NCBI RefSeq assembly: GCF_000227685.2
Contig: NZ_CP007029.1
Span: forward strand, 186,001-250,000
Reading direction: 5' to 3'
Source of the DNA: Thioalkalivibrio paradoxus ARh 1
GTDB taxonomy: Bacteria; Pseudomonadota; Gammaproteobacteria; Ectothiorhodospirales; Ectothiorhodospiraceae
DNA length: 64,000 bases
The position numbers were made by a program, and so were the translations under genes. The notes below the pieces were generated by a model. The model was not told the origin of the DNA. It did not search any database and saw only the letters and a program-made list of their open reading frames with translations. This document shows, one piece after another, positions 1 through 12,277 of this stretch (position 1 is the first letter of the stretch; each line of letters opens with the position of its first letter).

Positions 1-277
1 GCCGTTGCCGGCCGACCTCTCGGCCCCCAAGCAGACCATCTCCGCGCGCCGCGGCTGTACGAAGCGGTCTGGCTGCGCGGCATCACTGACGCAAGGTTCG
101 CTGGCCCTCGCGTCTGCACCGACCTGCGATGTGGCTGGGATCCGTGGGCGACTGCGGGGGCGGAAATCCCGCAAGCAGGAGCGGGGGCGGCCGCATCAGC
201 CATTGGGGGCTGTTTGGGAAGGCGTAGCGGCCCTTTGGCGTTCCGGGCCGGCAACGCGCACCCCTGTGCCCCCGAAA
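1..277. other. Leading segment without a recognised gene
   Basis: I see no credible gene here. Open frames exist on both strands but are Arg/Pro-rich, as expected from GC-rich noncoding DNA. The segment lies downstream of the minus-strand tRNA-Pro and its terminator. Confidence 0.5.
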
Positions 278-309
278 CGACATGGGCCCGGTCACCCGGG
301 CCCATGTCG
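278..309 (-). terminator. Rho-independent terminator behind tRNA-Pro
   Basis: A 14-bp perfect stem (CGACATGGGCCCGG and its complement) closes a 4-nt loop. Read on the minus strand it begins about 10 nt after the tRNA-Pro CCA end and is followed by TTTC. The stem is strong but the U-tract short. Confidence 0.75.
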
Positions 310-319
310 ACGATTCAAT

Positions 320-396
320 TGGTCGGAGTGAAAGGATTCGAACCTTCGACCCCTGCCTCCCGAAGGCAGTGCTCTACCAGGCTGAGCTACACTCCG
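320..396 (-). tRNA. tRNA-Pro (anticodon CGG)
   Basis: A 77-nt cloverleaf on the minus strand with the CCA end encoded at 320-322. The acceptor stem is CGGAGTG/CACTCCG and the T-arm contains GGTTCGAATCC. The anticodon stem CTGCC/GGCAG encloses the loop TTCGGGA, giving anticodon CGG. It lies downstream of ispB on the same strand. Confidence 0.97.
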
Positions 397-461
397 AACC
401 GAGCCGCATATTCTGCACGGAACTGGTGCCGCTGTCCATGCCTTGCGGGCAACGCGCTGCG

Positions 462-1430
462 TCAGTGGTCGCGTTCCACCGCGAAGCGAGCGAGTTGGGT
501 CAGCGCGTCGCGGTGCGGCGAGGGCGGCAGACGGTCGAGGGCGGCGATCGCTGCCGACACCTCGGCCTCGGCGCACGTTCGCGCGTAGTCGAGCGCGCCG
601 CTGTCGCGCACGATCGCAAGAATGCGGTCGACATGATCCCGGCCGCCCGACTCGATTGCGCCGCGGATCAGGGCCTGGCCTTCGGGGGGGGCAATGCGCA
701 GGGCCTCGATCAGCGGCAGCGTGGGCTTGCCCTCGGCGAGGTCGTCGCCCATCCGCTTGCCGGTCACGTCGCTGTCGGCGGAATAGTCGAGCACGTCGTC
801 GATCAGCTGGAATGCGGTGCCGAGGTGCATGCCGTAGCGGGCCAGCGCCTGTTCCTCCGGCTCCGGCCTGCCGGCCAGTATGGCCCCGAGCTGGCACGCG
901 GCCTCGAACAGTTTCGCGGTCTTGGACCGGATGACCTCCATGTAGCGCGCTTCGTCGACGTCCGCGTCGTGACAGTTCATCAGCTGCATCACCTCGCCCT
1001 CGGCGATCACGTTGGTCGCGTGCGCCAGGATCTCCATCACGCGCATCGAGCCGACATCGACCATCATTTCGAAGGCCCGCGAGTACAGGAAATCGCCGAC
1101 CAAGACCGCTGCCTCGTTGCCGAACAGCTGATTGGCCGTTTCCTGGCCCCGACGTAACTCCGAGGCGTCGACGACGTCGTCGTGCAGCAGGGTTGCGGTA
1201 TGGATGAACTCGACCACGGCGGCGAGCGTCACATGGTGCGGGCCCTCGTAACCGCAACTGCGCGCGGCGAGCACCGCGAGCAATGGGCGCAGGCGTTTGC
1301 CGCCGCTGCGGACAATATAGTGCGAGAGCTGATTGATCAGCGCCACCGGCGAGGCAAGGCGCTCGCGGATGCACTGATCGACCGCCTGCATGTCGTCTGC
1401 AGCGATGGTTGGGATGGCGCTCATGGACAT
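462..1430 (-). CDS. ispB: Octaprenyl diphosphate synthase
   Basis: This 322-residue trans-prenyltransferase elongates the polyprenyl chain used for the ubiquinone side chain by adding isopentenyl units. It has both Asp-rich motifs, DDVVD near residue 85 and DDVLDY near residue 212, which bind Mg-diphosphate, and the length is normal for the family. It is divergent from rplU-rpmA, the arrangement seen in many gammaproteobacteria. The chosen start begins MSMSAIPTI; the second Met is two codons later and equally possible. The chain length (C40) is inferred from context and cannot be read from the motifs alone. Confidence 0.93.
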   Translation of the reverse strand: MSMSAIPTIAADDMQAVDQCIRERLASPVALINQLSHYIVRSGGKRLRPLLAVLAARSCGYEGPHHVTLAAVVEFIHTATLLHDDVVDASELRRGQETANQLFGNEAAVLVGDFLYSRAFEMMVDVGSMRVMEILAHATNVIAEGEVMQLMNCHDADVDEARYMEVIRSKTAKLFEAACQLGAILAGRPEPEEQALARYGMHLGTAFQLIDDVLDYSADSDVTGKRMGDDLAEGKPTLPLIEALRIAPPEGQALIRGAIESGGRDHVDRILAIVRDSGALDYARTCAEAEVSAAIAALDRLPPSPHRDALTQLARFAVERDH

Positions 1431-1536
1431 GTTGCAGGCAGGAAAGCCGATGGTGAGGGCGATTGCATGCTAGAAACGGCTTGGAGGGGTGTCAAGCGGC
1501 CCCTCGTCCGCGCGGTCGTAGGCGGGCGCCCCGGCG

Positions 1537-1565
1537 TTGACCGCGGAGCGATCCGTTGCTAGTAT
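1537..1565 (+). promoter_or_regulatory. Sigma70 promoter for rplU-rpmA
   Basis: TTGACC (1537-1542) and TAGTAT (1560-1565) are separated by exactly 17 nt, a near-consensus -35/-10 pair about 47 nt upstream of the rplU start codon. The TGC just before the -10 box resembles an extended -10. Confidence 0.75.
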
Positions 1566-1611
1566 TCCGCCCCTTTCGCGAGAGCAGTAGCGCCAACGGA
1601 GTCTGAGCAAC

Positions 1612-1923
1612 ATGTACGCGATCATCGCAACGGGTGGAAAGCAGTATCGGGTGGCCGAAGGCGACCTGATCCGGATCGAGAAGCTCGAGGCCGACGTCGG
1701 TTCGACCGTCGATTTCGACCGGGTTCTGATGGTCGGTGAGGGCGAGGACGTGCGTGTCGGAGCTCCGCTGGTCGAAGGCGGCAAGGTCACGGCCACCGTG
1801 GAATCCCACGGGCGCGGGGACAAGGTGCGCATCATCAAGTTTCGGCGCCGCAAGCATCATCGCAAGCAGATGGGGCACCGCCAGTACTACACGGCCGTGC
1901 GCATCACCGGCATCGCCGGGTAA
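1612..1923 (+). CDS. rplU: 50S ribosomal protein L21
   Basis: This 103-residue ribosomal protein binds 23S rRNA in the large subunit. It opens [18 protein letters not shown] and has the conserved basic segment [16 protein letters not shown], both hallmarks of bL21, at full family length. It is first in the rplU-rpmA operon behind the promoter at 1537-1565. The rpmA start follows 12 nt after its stop codon, so the two are probably cotranscribed. Confidence 0.98.
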   Translation: MYAIIATGGKQYRVAEGDLIRIEKLEADVGSTVDFDRVLMVGEGEDVRVGAPLVEGGKVTATVESHGRGDKVRIIKFRRRKHHRKQMGHRQYYTAVRITGIAG

Positions 1924-1935
1924 GGAGAACGAACG

Positions 1936-4443
<2,508 letters not shown>

Positions 4444-4478
4444 CGGCAACCACGGGGGCGCGGGGCCGATCGGCAACG

Positions 4479-4515
4479 CAGAACGCCCGCCGAGCGATGC
4501 GCGGCGGGCGTTCTG
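4479..4515. terminator. Bidirectional terminator between proB and rpsT
   Basis: A long GC-rich inverted repeat, CAGAACGCCCGCCG and its complement, around a short loop between the convergent proB and rpsT genes. Flanking T/A runs are weak, but position and symmetry favour a shared terminator. Confidence 0.65.
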
Positions 4516-4552
4516 TCGATGGAAGCACCGGACGTGGTCCGGTGCCCCGCAA

Positions 4553-4822
4553 TCAGGCCTGGCCCATCTCCCGGATCCGGGCGTTCAGCCGGCTCTTGTG
4601 GCGCGCGGCCTTGTTCCGGTGAATCAGGCCCTTGCTGACGGTGGAATCGATCACCGGCACGGCCTGCCGATACGCGCTGGTGGCGCTTGCCGAATCGCCG
4701 GAGCGAATGGCCTTCAGCACGTTCTTGACCGACGTGCGGAAACGGGAACGCAGCGCCATGTTGTGGGCGCGGTTCTTCACTGCCTGTCGCGCGCGCTTGC
4801 GTGCGGATGCGATGTTCGCCAA
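4553..4822 (-). CDS. rpsT: 30S ribosomal protein S20
   Basis: An 89-residue bS20, rich in Lys/Arg, that binds 16S rRNA. The family N-terminus ([12 protein letters not shown]) fixes the start at a TTG codon (4820-4822), 7-8 nt behind an AGAGGA ribosome-binding site. A longer reading from an upstream ATG would add residues absent from the family. A non-ATG start is known for rpsT in enterobacteria, where it matters for autoregulation. The gene is convergent with proB. Confidence 0.95.
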   Translation of the reverse strand: MANIASARKRARQAVKNRAHNMALRSRFRTSVKNVLKAIRSGDSASATSAYRQAVPVIDSTVSKGLIHRNKAARHKSRLNARIREMGQA

Positions 4823-4912
4823 GGCGGAATCCTCTTGAATGCCGTGTAGAGCTTCGGAAAGGGGCAGAAAATTACAGGGATCGACGCCTGCGGTCAAGTC
4901 TGCACGCGCCGG

Positions 4913-4949
4913 GTTTCAATCCGCGCCTGGGCTCGGCGCGGATTGAAAC
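4913..4949. repeat. 15-bp perfect inverted repeat with CRISPR-repeat-like ends
   Basis: GTTTCAATCCGCGCC and its exact complement flank a 7-nt spacer. The outer ends (GTTTCAAT / ATTGAAAC) and GGATTGAAAC resemble the termini of type I CRISPR repeats. There is only one unit, with no array or cas gene nearby. It lies in the divergent interval between rpsT and the next gene. Confidence 0.6.
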
Positions 4950-5071
4950 GGCCGGCTGCTGCGTCTACTTGCACAGGCTGCCTGCGTCGCGCCGCATTGC
5001 TCGGCACTGGCTGGACGGCGCCTCGGGTGTTCAGGCCGGCAGCGAAACCCACGATCCAAAGGAGAAATTCG

Positions 5072-5599
5072 ATGACGAAGACTGGAACTTTCGGAACGCG
5101 TGCCCGTTCCTCCGGCTGGCTGGGCATGGCGGTGCTGCTGGCCGCCGCGACCCTGATGCTGGTGGCGGCGCCGAAGGCCGCGAGTGCGGCCGAGGCGCGC
5201 GTCGTCTACCACGCGGACTTTGCAGATCCCCGGCGCTTCTCGGCGATGCTGACCAGCATCAACAACATGGTGATGCACTACGACGACAACTTCATCGACT
5301 ACGACGTGCGCATCGTGTTCGTTGCGCATGGGATCCGGTTTGTCACCGACGACACGCTGGAGGGCACGCCGTTCGCCGAGGACGAGCAGCTGCGCGAGGA
5401 CCGGTCCACGCTGCGCGGGCGCCTGCAGTCGCTGAACAGCCTGCACAACGTGCGCCTCGAGCTCTGCGAGATCACCCAGAACTCGGTCGGCCTGGCTGGG
5501 GACGCGGTCTACGACGCGGTGGATTTCATTCCCTCCGGTGTGGTGCGGATTGCCGAGTTGCAGAACGAGCAAGGCTTCGCCTACGTGAAGGTCGAATGA
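5072..5599 (+). CDS. Exported DsrE-like protein
   Basis: This 175-residue protein has a Sec signal peptide (Arg-rich start, hydrophobic stretch, likely cleavage after ASA near residue 39). The mature part has a DsrE/DsrF-like alpha/beta pattern (RVVYHADF, DVRIVFVAHGIRF, LELCEIT). DsrE-type proteins handle sulfur or sulfane groups. This one keeps a single Cys in the core and should be periplasmic. AAGGAG lies 8 nt before the chosen ATG, and an upstream ATG in frame at 4943 has no such site. The family assignment comes from sequence feel and the substrate is unknown. Confidence 0.65.
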   Translation: MTKTGTFGTRARSSGWLGMAVLLAAATLMLVAAPKAASAAEARVVYHADFADPRRFSAMLTSINNMVMHYDDNFIDYDVRIVFVAHGIRFVTDDTLEGTPFAEDEQLREDRSTLRGRLQSLNSLHNVRLELCEITQNSVGLAGDAVYDAVDFIPSGVVRIAELQNEQGFAYVKVE

Positions 5600-5748
5600 T
5601 CGCCTGAGTCCGGGGTGGGGGCGGCAGTCTGGCCCCCACCTCCCCCGGCGCAGGTCGCGGTCCGCGCGATCCGCGCCAGCGCCCCGGCTTGCTTCATCCG
5701 GTGGCCGGCGTCGCCTACACTACCCGGTTTTCGCGACGCAGGCCCGCC

Positions 5749-7308
5749 GTGAACCGCATCTTCCGTTCCACCGCGATCGTCAGCGGGATGACGCTGATCT
5801 CTCGCGTTCTCGGCTACCTGCGCGACATGGTGCTGGCGGTCACCTTCGGCGCGGGTGCCACGACCGACGCGTTCTTCGTCGCGTTTCGGATTCCGAACTT
5901 CTTTCGCCGCCTGTTCGCCGAGGGAGCGTTCTCGCAGGCCTTCGTGCCGGTGTTCGCCGAGTACCGCGAGAAGCATGGGCGCGTGCCCTTGCGCGACCTG
6001 CTCGATCATACCGCCGGAGCATTATTGGCTGCGCTGACCCTGGTCACGCTGATCGGCGTGTTGGCCGCGCCCTGGCTGATCTGGGTGTTCGCGCCCGGTC
6101 TGGCTCAGGCCGAGGGGCGCCAGGATCTCGCGGTGCAGATGCTGCGCATCACCTTCCCCTACCTGCTGTTCATCTCGCTGACCGCGATGGCTGCCGGAAT
6201 CCTGAACAGCATCGGGCGCTTTGCGGTGCCGGCTTTCACGCCGGTATTTCTGAACCTGGCATTGATTGCCGCGGCGCTCTGGGCCGCGCCGATGTTCCCG
6301 GAGCCGGTAGTGGCGCTGGCCTGGGGTGTGTTCGTCGCCGGCATGCTGCAACTGGCCTTTCAGGTGCCGTTTCTGCTGCGCGCGGGCCTGCTGCCCAGGC
6401 CGCGTTTCCGGCGCGCACACGCGGGGGTGCGCAAGATCGTGCGGCTGATGCTGCCTGCGATCCTGGGCACTTCGGTGGTTCAGATCAACCTGCTGGTCGA
6501 CACGGTGATCGCGTCGTTCCTGGTGGCGGGTTCGATCTCCTGGCTGTATTTCGGAGACCGTTTCGTCGAATTGCCGCTGGCGCTGTTCGGAATCGCGATC
6601 GCGACCGTGATCCTGCCGCGGCTGTCGGGCGAGCATTCGCGCGCCGATGCGGCCGCGTTCGGGCGTACGCTGGACTGGGCGTTGCGGCTGTCGCTGCTGG
6701 TCGCGTTGCCTGCCGCGGCTGGCCTGATCGTGCTGGCGGTGCCGATCCTCGCGACGCTGATCCAGTACAGCGCCTTTACCGAGCACGACACCCGGATGGC
6801 GGCGATGGCGCTGGCCGCGTATGCGCTGGGTCTGCCGGCGTTCATCCTGATCAAGGTGCTGGCGCCGGGCTTCTTCGCGCGGCAGGACACGAAGACCCCG
6901 GTGAAGATCGCGGTGATCGCGATGCTCGCGAACATGGGGCTGAACGCGCTGTTCGTCCTGCCCTGGTACCTGTCCGGCGTTCCCGGCGCGCATGCCGGCC
7001 TGGCGCTGGCCACGTCCGCCTCGGCCTATCTGAACGCGGGTTTGCTGTATCGCGGGCTGCGGCGCGAGGGCATCTACCGCCCCGGCCCGGCGCTGCCCGG
7101 GTTCCAGCGCGGCCTGTGGACGGCGCTGGCGGTGATGGTGGCGGTGCTCGCGCTGGCCGCTCCGGGCTGGGGGCAGTGGTCGGACTGGAGCGCGGCGCAG
7201 CGCGGGCTGGTGTTGTCGGGCCTGATCGCTGCCGGCACCGGCAGTTTCCTCGCGGTGCTGCTGCTGGCCGGGCTGCGCCCGCGCCAGTTCCTGCTGCGCG
7301 ATGCCTGA
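5749..7308 (+). CDS. murJ: Lipid II flippase MurJ
   Basis: This 519-residue, 14-helix inner-membrane protein of the MVF family moves lipid II to the periplasm for peptidoglycan synthesis. Its N-terminus (FRSTAIVSGMTLISRVLGYL, then RDMVLAVTFGAG and FRIPNFFRRLFAEGAFSQ) is diagnostic. I chose the GTG start at 5749 because it gives the family N-terminus; an ATG 20 codons upstream would prepend a non-conserved stretch. It is followed by ribF, matching the usual rpsT/murJ/ribF/ileS neighbourhood. Confidence 0.95.
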   Translation: MNRIFRSTAIVSGMTLISRVLGYLRDMVLAVTFGAGATTDAFFVAFRIPNFFRRLFAEGAFSQAFVPVFAEYREKHGRVPLRDLLDHTAGALLAALTLVTLIGVLAAPWLIWVFAPGLAQAEGRQDLAVQMLRITFPYLLFISLTAMAAGILNSIGRFAVPAFTPVFLNLALIAAALWAAPMFPEPVVALAWGVFVAGMLQLAFQVPFLLRAGLLPRPRFRRAHAGVRKIVRLMLPAILGTSVVQINLLVDTVIASFLVAGSISWLYFGDRFVELPLALFGIAIATVILPRLSGEHSRADAAAFGRTLDWALRLSLLVALPAAAGLIVLAVPILATLIQYSAFTEHDTRMAAMALAAYALGLPAFILIKVLAPGFFARQDTKTPVKIAVIAMLANMGLNALFVLPWYLSGVPGAHAGLALATSASAYLNAGLLYRGLRREGIYRPGPALPGFQRGLWTALAVMVAVLALAAPGWGQWSDWSAAQRGLVLSGLIAAGTGSFLAVLLLAGLRPRQFLLRDA

Positions 7309-7509
7309 TGCTGCGCTCTCCGCGCCCGCCGGTTTCCCAAACGCGGCGCCGGCCGGCCGGGTCTCGGGGGGCGCGGCCTGGAGAACGCCGCGAACACTGG
7401 GCGTTGCCCGGGGACCGGCCGCGCGCTTGGAACCCCTGGCCTGCCAGGGGGAAGGTGTGTGGCCAGGGGCGCCCGGGGTATACTTCCGCTTTTGCGCGGA
7501 TGTGTGGCG

Positions 7510-8457
7510 ATGCGGCTGTTGCGCGGCTTGGCCTTCCGCGGGCCGGTGTATTCCGGCGCGGCGGTCACAATCGGGAACTTCGACGGCTTCCATCGCGGGC
7601 ACCAGGCGGTGGTCTCCCGGCTGCTCGACGCCGGTGCGCGGCTGAATGCGCCCACCGTACTGATCACCTTCGAGCCGTTGCCGCTGGAATTCTTTGCGCC
7701 GGAGCGCGCGCCGGGCCGGCTGCAGCGCCTGCGTGACCGCATCGATTTTCTGCGCACCACCGGTCTGGATGCGGTCTGGCTGATGCGCTTCGGCCCCGGC
7801 CTGGCCGGTTTGGCGGCCGAAGCCTTCGTGGAACGCGTGCTGCGCGACACCCTGGCCGCCCGGCACGTGCTGGTCGGCGACGACTTCCGTTTCGGCAAGG
7901 GCCGAACCGGCGACTATGCATTGCTCGAGCGGATGGGTGCCGAGATGGGCTTTTCGGTGGAAGCGACCCCGACACTCAGCGACGGCGCGGGACGCATCAG
8001 CAGCACGCGCGTGCGCGCCGCTGCGCAGGAAGGCGACTTCGATGCCGTGGCCCGGCTGCTCGGGCGCCCCTACGCGCTCTGCGGCCGGGTTTCACACGGC
8101 GACAAGCGCGGCCGCGTGATCGGCTTCCCGACCGCCAACCTGCGCCTGGGCCCGCAGCCGTTGGCGTTGCGCGGGGTGTTTGCGGGTTGGCTGTTCCTGC
8201 GCGGCGGCGCACGCATGGCAGCGGTGACGAACATCGGCTGGCGGCCCACGGTCGCTGGCCGTGAACAGCGCCTGGAAGCGCATGTGCTGGACGCCAGCCC
8301 GGACCTGTACGGCCAGCTGGTGCGGTTCGAACCGCTGGCCCAGTTGCGCGGCGAACAGCGTTTCGAGTCGCTGGACGCGCTGAAATCCCAGATCGAGCGC
8401 GATGTCGCCGGCGCCCGCGCGGTGTTCGCGCATCACTCACTGCATCAGCCGGCCTGA
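7510..8457 (+). CDS. ribF: Bifunctional riboflavin kinase/FAD synthetase
   Basis: This 315-residue enzyme turns riboflavin into FMN and then FAD. The N-terminal adenylyltransferase domain (TIGNFDGFHRGHQAV) spans roughly residues 15-180 and the C-terminal flavokinase domain (KRGRVIGFPTANL, TNIGWRPTV) residues 185-305. The ATG at 7510 is preferred over a start 17 codons upstream because MRLLRGL fits the family. A TATACT hexamer at 7479-7484 may be its -10 box. It begins the ribF-ileS-lspA-fkpB-ispH operon. Confidence 0.95.
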   Translation: MRLLRGLAFRGPVYSGAAVTIGNFDGFHRGHQAVVSRLLDAGARLNAPTVLITFEPLPLEFFAPERAPGRLQRLRDRIDFLRTTGLDAVWLMRFGPGLAGLAAEAFVERVLRDTLAARHVLVGDDFRFGKGRTGDYALLERMGAEMGFSVEATPTLSDGAGRISSTRVRAAAQEGDFDAVARLLGRPYALCGRVSHGDKRGRVIGFPTANLRLGPQPLALRGVFAGWLFLRGGARMAAVTNIGWRPTVAGREQRLEAHVLDASPDLYGQLVRFEPLAQLRGEQRFESLDALKSQIERDVAGARAVFAHHSLHQPA

Positions 8458-8478
8458 CCGGCGCTTCGGAATCGACCC

Positions 8479-11316
8479 ATGGCACGCAAACCGCCCCCGC
8501 CGAACCCTTACAAGCACACGCTGAATCTGCCCGAGACCCCGTTCCCGATGCGGGCCGGGCTGGCGCAGCGCGAGCCCGGCTGGCTGCGCGACTGGGCCGA
8601 GGCAGGGCGCTACCAGCGGCTGCGCGAGCATTGTGCCGGCCGCCCGCGTTTCGTGCTCGCGGATGGCCCCCCCTATGCCAACGGCTCGATCCACGTCGGG
8701 CATGCGGTGAACAAGATCCTGAAGGACTTCATCACCAAGAGTAAGACGCTGTCGGGCTACGACGCGCCGTTCGTTCCGGGGTGGGATTGTCATGGCCTGC
8801 CGATCGAATTGAAGGTCGAGCAGCGACTGGGCAAGGCCGGCAAGGATGTGGATCCGGCGACGTTCCGCGCCGCCTGCCGCGAGTACGCGGCGGAACAGGT
8901 CGCAGGCCAGAGCGCCGACTTCCAGCGCCTGGGCGTGCTGGCCGACTGGGACCGCCCCTACCTGACCATGGACTACCGCGTCGAGGCCGACACCATCCGG
9001 GCCTTGGGCCAGATCATGGCGCGCGACCACGTGCAGATGGGCGAGAAGCCGGTGCACTGGTGCGTCGACTGCGGCTCGGCGCTGGCCGAAGCGGAAGTCG
9101 AATACGAGGACAAGACCTCGCTGGCGATCGACGTGCGCTTCCCGGTGGTCGACGAGCTCGACCTGCTGCGGCGGCTGGAGCTCGACGGCGATTCCGACGA
9201 GCCGGTCAGCGTGGTGATCTGGACCACCACGGCCTGGACGCTGCCGGCCAATCAGGCGGTGGCGCTGAACCCGACACTGACCTACGTGCTGGTGCGCTTC
9301 GAGCGCGAACGCCTGCTGCTCGCCGAGGCGTTGCTGGACGACTGCCGGAACCGCTATCAATTGGGCGAAGGCGTCGTCGTCGGCCGTGCGAGCGGCGCGA
9401 GCCTCGAGGGTCTGCTGCTGCAGCATCCGTTCCTGGAACGCCAGGTGCCCGTGATCCTCGGCGACCACGTGACCGTCGATGCGGGCACGGGCTGCGTGCA
9501 TACCGCACCGGGTCATGGTCAGGACGATTACGCGATCGGGCAGCGCTATGGGCTGCCGGTGGAGAACCCGGTCGGCCCCGACGGTCGTTTCCTGCCGGGA
9601 ACGCCGTACTTCGCCGGGGAGAACGTGCATCAGGCGAACGCGCACGTGGTCGACGTGGTGCGCGAGCGCGGCAGCCTGGTCGTGGTGGAAAAGTTTCATC
9701 ATAGCTATCCGCATTGCTGGCGGCACAAGACGCCGACGATCTTCCGCGCCACGCCGCAATGGTTCATCAGCATGGAACGCGGCAATCTGCGGCGCGACGC
9801 GCTGCGCGCGGTCCGGGCGACCCGCTGGGTGCCGGAATGGGGCGAGGCGCGCATTCGTGGCATGGTCGAGAACCGGCCGGACTGGTGCATTTCGCGGCAG
9901 CGCAACTGGGGCGTGCCGATCCCGCTGTTCGTGCACCGGGAGACCGGGCGCCCGCATCCGCAGTCCGAGGCGCTGCTCGAGGCCGTCGCCAGGCGCGTGG
10001 AAGAACAGGGGATCGAGGCGTGGTTCGCGCTCGAGCCCGAGGAGCTGCTCGGTTCCGACGCCGGGAATTTCGTGAAGCTGAAGGATACCCTGGACGTCTG
10101 GTTCGATTCCGGGGTCACCCATTTCACCGTCAGCGATCAGCGCCCGGAACTCGGCTTTCCCGCCGACCTGTACCTGGAAGGCTCGGACCAGCACCGCGGC
10201 TGGTTCCAGTCGAGCCTGCTGACCAGCGTCGCGATGCGCGGTCAGGCACCTTACCGGGCAGTGCTGACGCACGGCTTCACCGTGGACGAGAAGGGCGAGA
10301 AGATGTCCAAGTCGCGCGGCAACGTGGTCGCGCCGCAGGAGGTCGTCTCGACGCTGGGTGCCGACATCCTGCGGCTGTGGGTTGCCGCCACCGATTTCTC
10401 CGGCGAGATGGCCATCTCGCCCGGAATCCTGGAGCGCATGTCGGACGCGTATCGGCGCATCCGCAATACCGCGCGCTTCCTGCTCGCGAACCTCAACGGC
10501 TTCGAGCCCGCGCGCGACGCGCTGCCCGCCGAGGCCCTGCTGCCGCTCGACCGCTGGATCGTCGACCGCGCGCTGCGGGTCCAGAACCACGTCGTGCAGT
10601 CCTACGACGACTACCAGTTCCACCAGATCTACCAGCGTGTGCACAACTTCTGTTCGGTGGAACTGGGCAGCTTCTACCTGGACGTGATCAAGGACCGCCA
10701 GTACACCACGCCCGCGGACAGCCTCGCGCGGCGTTCGGCCCAGACCGCTTTGTATCACGTGGCCGAGGCGCTGACGCGCTGGATCGCGCCGATTCTGACC
10801 TTCACGGCCGAGGAAATCTGGGCGCTGCTGCCGGGCGAGCGCGCCGAGAGCGTGCTGTTCGCGCAGTGGTATGACGGTCTGCAGCCGCTGGCGGGCGACG
10901 CCGTGTTCTCGGCGCGCGACTGGGATCGGATCCTCGAGGTGCGGACCGCGGTCGCGCGTTCGATCGAGGTGGCCCGCAACGAGCAGGGCCTGGGCGGCTC
11001 GCTGAACGCCGAGATCGACGTCTATGCCCAGGACGAGCTGGCCGCGCTGCTCGACCGCCTCGGCGACGAGCTGCGGTTCGTGCTGATCACCTCCGACGCG
11101 CGCGTGCTGCGGGCAGCACCGCCCGAGGGCGTCGAACCGGTGGCACTGGACAGCGGTGAGGCGATCGCGATCGCCGTGCGCAGGAGCGAACATCCGAAAT
11201 GCGTGCGCTGCTGGCATCGTCGCCCGGACGTGGGCCACCATCCCGAGCACCCCGAACTCTGCGGGCGCTGCGTCGAGAACGTGGCCGGCGCCGGCGAACA
11301 GCGGCGGTACGCCTGA
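8479..11316 (+). CDS. ileS: Isoleucyl-tRNA synthetase
   Basis: This 945-residue class I synthetase has the HIGH motif as HVGH near residue 74, a large editing domain ([12 protein letters not shown]), KMSKSRGN near residue 608 and the anticodon-binding domain. The C-terminal zinc finger (CVRCWH... CGRC, about residues 908-931) marks the canonical bacterial housekeeping form. It starts 21 nt after ribF and its stop overlaps the lspA ATG. Confidence 0.98.
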   Translation: MARKPPPPNPYKHTLNLPETPFPMRAGLAQREPGWLRDWAEAGRYQRLREHCAGRPRFVLADGPPYANGSIHVGHAVNKILKDFITKSKTLSGYDAPFVPGWDCHGLPIELKVEQRLGKAGKDVDPATFRAACREYAAEQVAGQSADFQRLGVLADWDRPYLTMDYRVEADTIRALGQIMARDHVQMGEKPVHWCVDCGSALAEAEVEYEDKTSLAIDVRFPVVDELDLLRRLELDGDSDEPVSVVIWTTTAWTLPANQAVALNPTLTYVLVRFERERLLLAEALLDDCRNRYQLGEGVVVGRASGASLEGLLLQHPFLERQVPVILGDHVTVDAGTGCVHTAPGHGQDDYAIGQRYGLPVENPVGPDGRFLPGTPYFAGENVHQANAHVVDVVRERGSLVVVEKFHHSYPHCWRHKTPTIFRATPQWFISMERGNLRRDALRAVRATRWVPEWGEARIRGMVENRPDWCISRQRNWGVPIPLFVHRETGRPHPQSEALLEAVARRVEEQGIEAWFALEPEELLGSDAGNFVKLKDTLDVWFDSGVTHFTVSDQRPELGFPADLYLEGSDQHRGWFQSSLLTSVAMRGQAPYRAVLTHGFTVDEKGEKMSKSRGNVVAPQEVVSTLGADILRLWVAATDFSGEMAISPGILERMSDAYRRIRNTARFLLANLNGFEPARDALPAEALLPLDRWIVDRALRVQNHVVQSYDDYQFHQIYQRVHNFCSVELGSFYLDVIKDRQYTTPADSLARRSAQTALYHVAEALTRWIAPILTFTAEEIWALLPGERAESVLFAQWYDGLQPLAGDAVFSARDWDRILEVRTAVARSIEVARNEQGLGGSLNAEIDVYAQDELAALLDRLGDELRFVLITSDARVLRAAPPEGVEPVALDSGEAIAIAVRRSEHPKCVRCWHRRPDVGHHPEHPELCGRCVENVAGAGEQRRYA

Positions 11317-11819
11317 TGGCTCCGGCGACGGCATTGGTGCCGGGGCTGGCGATCGCCGCGGTCGTCTTCGTGCTCGACCAGATCACCAAGCTCTGGGCCG
11401 AGCATGCGCTGACGCTGTACGCGCCGATCGAGGTCACCGGCTTCTTCAACCTGACGCTGGTCTACAACCCCGGCGCGGCGTTCAGTTTCCTGAGCGCGGC
11501 CGGGGGCTGGCAACGCTGGCTGCTGTCCGGCATCGCGCTGGGTGTCGGCGTGCTGATCGTGGTCTGGCTGCGGCGCCTGCCGCGCCAGGCCTGGCTGATG
11601 ATGGCGTCGCTGGGGCTGATCCTGGGCGGTGCGCTGGGCAATCTGGTCGACCGGCTGCGCCTGGGCATGGTGGTCGATTTCCTGGATTTCCACTACGCCG
11701 GGCTGCACTGGCCCGCCTTCAACGTGGCCGACGCCGCGATCACCGTCGGTGCGATCTGCCTGATCGTCGCCACCTGCACCGAGCAGTGCGGGCCGAACCG
11801 CCAGGGCAACGCGCGATGA
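11316..11819 (+). CDS. lspA: Lipoprotein signal peptidase (SPase II)
   Basis: This 167-residue, four-helix inner-membrane aspartyl protease cleaves prolipoprotein signal peptides. Conserved blocks are DQITKLW, NPGAAFSFL, GNLVDRL, VVDFLDF and FNVADAAI; the Asp residues in the last two are the catalytic pair. Its start overlaps the ileS stop (TGATG), and the fkpB start overlaps its own stop, so it is operon-internal. At least two lipoproteins encoded in this window are likely substrates. Confidence 0.97.
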   Translation: MAPATALVPGLAIAAVVFVLDQITKLWAEHALTLYAPIEVTGFFNLTLVYNPGAAFSFLSAAGGWQRWLLSGIALGVGVLIVVWLRRLPRQAWLMMASLGLILGGALGNLVDRLRLGMVVDFLDFHYAGLHWPAFNVADAAITVGAICLIVATCTEQCGPNRQGNAR

Positions 11820-12277
11820 CTGCGGTGACACCGGGCAGCCGCGTGACGCTGCACTACCGTCTGGTGCTCGAGCAGGGTTTCGTTGCCGACCGCTCGGGCG
11901 ATGAACCGCTGGAATTCGTGCTGGGCGACGGCACGCTGGAACCGGGGCTGGAACGCCATCTGATCGGGCTGGAAGCAGGGGAGCGGCGGGAAATTGCGAT
12001 CGCTCCCGGAACCGTGTTCCCCTTTGCGGTGAAGGCCGCGGTGCAGGTGCTCGAACGTGCCGCATTTCCGGCGGACATGCCGCTTGAACCCGGCATGATC
12101 TACGAATTCAATACTCCGGCCGGCGATGCGGTGCCGGGACGCATCAAGGCGGTGGAGAGCGACGCGGTGACCGTGGATTTCAATCACCCGCTGGCGGGGC
12201 AGCCCTTCACCTTCGAGGTGGAGATCGTGTCGGTCGAGCCGGCGGCCGCCGATCCCGCAACCGATGGCGAGGGCTGA
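11816..12277 (+). CDS. fkpB: FKBP-type peptidyl-prolyl isomerase, SlpA/FkpB type
   Basis: This 153-residue FKBP has the insert-in-flap architecture: FKBP strands ([31 protein letters not shown]), then an IF domain (residues 70-120), then the closing strand ([18 protein letters not shown]). SlpA-type FKBPs are cytoplasmic prolyl isomerases/chaperones. The lspA-fkpB-ispH order matches E. coli and many relatives. It overlaps both neighbours by a few bases. Confidence 0.93.
   Translation: MTAVTPGSRVTLHYRLVLEQGFVADRSGDEPLEFVLGDGTLEPGLERHLIGLEAGERREIAIAPGTVFPFAVKAAVQVLERAAFPADMPLEPGMIYEFNTPAGDAVPGRIKAVESDAVTVDFNHPLAGQPFTFEVEIVSVEPAAADPATDGEG

Noticed and set aside
4913-4949. CRISPR array
   Set aside because: Only a single inverted pair is present. 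There is no series of equally spaced direct repeats and no cas gene in the window.
6022-7866. A 614-codon minus-strand frame under murJ/ribF
   Set aside because: Antisense of murJ and ribF, very rich in Gln/Arg/His and without any recognisable domain.
8437-11334. A 965-codon open frame on the minus strand
   Set aside because: It is the antisense of ileS. The composition (His/Gln/Arg/Val-rich) and lack of any family motif show it is a by-product of high GC codon bias.
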